Source: Armatimonadetes bacterium UBA5352
GTDB lineage: Bacteria; Armatimonadota; Zipacnadia; Zipacnadales; UBA5352
Direction: 5' to 3'
Length of the DNA: 6,098 nt
NCBI GenBank assembly: GCA_002411015.1
Contig: DHPY01000110.1
Location: 1 to 6,098 of the forward strand
Positions 5,301 to 6,098 of this stretch are shown in pieces. The notes under the pieces are model-generated. The model saw only the letters and a list, made by a program, of their open reading frames with translations. It made no database searches and was not told where the DNA came from. The number at the start of each line of letters is the position of its first letter. Position 1 is the stretch's first letter. Position numbers and translations under genes: made by a program.

Positions 5301-6083
5301 ATGCGCCGGTTGATGACGACGACGCTCCTCTGCTCACTCCTCGCGGCTACCGTGCTTTCGGCGGGAGCACAGCAGGAGTTCAGGAAGTTCTGGGAGTTCC
5401 GCTACACCTCAGGCCTCCCCGGTGGCGGCTGGGGGGTAACACCCGATGGGATACCTGGTTTCAAGGGTGCGATGCAGCTCAACGTGCCGGTCGCCTATAC
5501 GCCGCACCGCGGGCTGATAGTCGGCTACTCCTCCGCGAGCTACGACAGCAGCTTCGCGATTGACACGCAGGGACCGAAGGTCAATGGCACAGGCTACCTC
5601 GCGCTTGGCCTCGGGAAGTCCGGGCGCGGGCTGTTCCTCTGCGAGATGCCGACCAGTAAGGACTGGGAGCCCGTACAGAGCATCCAGCAGCAGGTCATGC
5701 CGGAGGGGCCCAGGCAGCCTGCGGTCGCGGTGGGCCTGCAGGACATCTTCGGCAACCGCGACGAGGTCCGCGGGAAGCCGCACACGAGCGAATCACCCTA
5801 CGTGGTCGCCACGAAGCAGGTGGGCGAGGCCGAGCGGCCGATCTTCCTTACGCTCGGGTATGGCAGCGGGCGCTTCGACACCAGCTTCTTCGGAGGCGTC
5901 TCGTGGCGCGCGCATGACTACCTGACGATCATGGCGGAGCACGATGGCTTCAACCCGAACGCGGCGATCTCGCTTGATCTGAGCGAGATCCTCGACGATC
6001 ACACGATCCTCTACGCGGGCATGGTGGATATGGACCGCGCGGTCATCGGGCTGAGCTACGTCTACTCTGACCTGGCGCTCTAG
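5301..6083 (+). CDS. Exported YjbH-like outer-membrane beta-barrel protein (putative)
   Basis: This 260-residue protein begins with a clear Sec signal peptide: two arginines, a hydrophobic core LLCSLLAATVL (9-19), and a probable signal-peptidase I site AGA/QQ after residue 23. The mature part is rich in Gly, aromatic and alternating hydrophobic residues, as in short beta-strands. Examples are VAYTPHRGLIVGYSSASYD (64-82), FLTLGYGSGRFDTSFFGGVSW (split: FLTLGYGSGR 182-191 and FFGGVSW 196-202), YLTIMAEHDG (207-216) and a closing strand VIGLSYVYSDL. The sequence of AVGLQDIFGN, then SPYVVATKQ, then a strand with GYGSGRF, then FGG and a strand ending MAEHDG resembles the YjbH/DUF940 outer-membrane family, usually tied to exopolysaccharide export; this one is much shorter. 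It does not end in the typical C-terminal aromatic residue. It follows the BtrH-like gene by 67 bases, with no clear promoter between. An open reading frame continues upstream to 4788, but that part is arginine-rich antiframe of the previous gene. Confidence 0.75.
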   Translation: MRRLMTTTLLCSLLAATVLSAGAQQEFRKFWEFRYTSGLPGGGWGVTPDGIPGFKGAMQLNVPVAYTPHRGLIVGYSSASYDSSFAIDTQGPKVNGTGYLALGLGKSGRGLFLCEMPTSKDWEPVQSIQQQVMPEGPRQPAVAVGLQDIFGNRDEVRGKPHTSESPYVVATKQVGEAERPIFLTLGYGSGRFDTSFFGGVSWRAHDYLTIMAEHDGFNPNAAISLDLSEILDDHTILYAGMVDMDRAVIGLSYVYSDLAL

Positions 6084-6095
6084 TGCAGCGCCTTT
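6074..6095 (+). terminator. Possible intrinsic terminator spanning the stop codon
   Basis: GGCGCT (6074-6079) and AGCGCC (6087-6092) form a 6-bp GC-rich stem around a 7-base loop that contains the TAG stop, followed by TTT then GAA. The T-run is short and the window ends three bases later, so this is a weak candidate. Confidence 0.35.
6080..6090 (+). repeat. Terminal 11-base inverted repeat, right copy
   Basis: CTAGTGCAGCG on the plus strand contains the TAG stop of the exported protein gene and matches the minus-strand copy at 12-22. It overlaps the possible terminator loop and second arm. Confidence 0.35.
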
Positions 6096-6098
6096 GAA

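Noticed and set aside
4511..5302. Minus-strand open frame opposite the BtrH-like gene
   Set aside because: Leu/Arg/Pro-rich shadow frame without motifs; the plus-strand gene has the start signal and family pattern.

Overview
The window is about 6.1 kb of GC-rich, densely coded bacterial DNA. I recognise seven genes: four on the minus strand in the left half and three on the plus strand in the right half, diverging from a roughly 160-base intergenic region (about 3076-3233). Starts are preceded by clear GGAGG-type Shine-Dalgarno sequences, some start codons are GTG, and no tRNA, rRNA, CRISPR array or mobile element is visible. The last gene encodes an exported protein that looks like an outer-membrane beta-barrel, which suggests a double-membraned (diderm) bacterium. 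A uroporphyrinogen-decarboxylase-like protein next to a BtrH/C39-like protein recalls high-GC environmental lineages such as Armatimonadota, but the sequence alone does not settle the phylum.

Left, minus strand (read from 3075 down to 19): a probable redox operon. A good sigma70-like promoter (TTGACG, 17 bases, TACGAT) precedes a thioredoxin with a CAHC active site. Next come a 55-base gap holding a perfect 8-bp hairpin, a thioredoxin-reductase-like flavoprotein with a CVAC redox site, a D-lactate-dehydrogenase-like D-2-hydroxyacid dehydrogenase, and a leaderless DsbA-like protein with a CEGC site. Gaps between the later genes are 35 and 24 bases. The flavoprotein keeps its FAD and disulfide motifs but has lost the usual NADPH-binding signatures, so its electron donor is an open question. 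This is the most interesting feature of the window.

Right, plus strand (3234 to 6083): a methyltransferase-like member of the uroporphyrinogen decarboxylase superfamily (not HemE) overlaps by 16 bases a BtrH_N/C39-like papain-fold protein whose expected nucleophile cysteine is replaced by serine. After 67 bases comes an exported, YjbH-like beta-rich protein whose stop codon lies inside a possible terminator hairpin. The two overlapping genes are probably translationally coupled. A functional link between them and the redox operon is not shown by the sequence.

The two outermost genes both end in the same 11 bases (CTAGTGCAGCG, stop codon included), giving an inverted repeat close to the two window edges.
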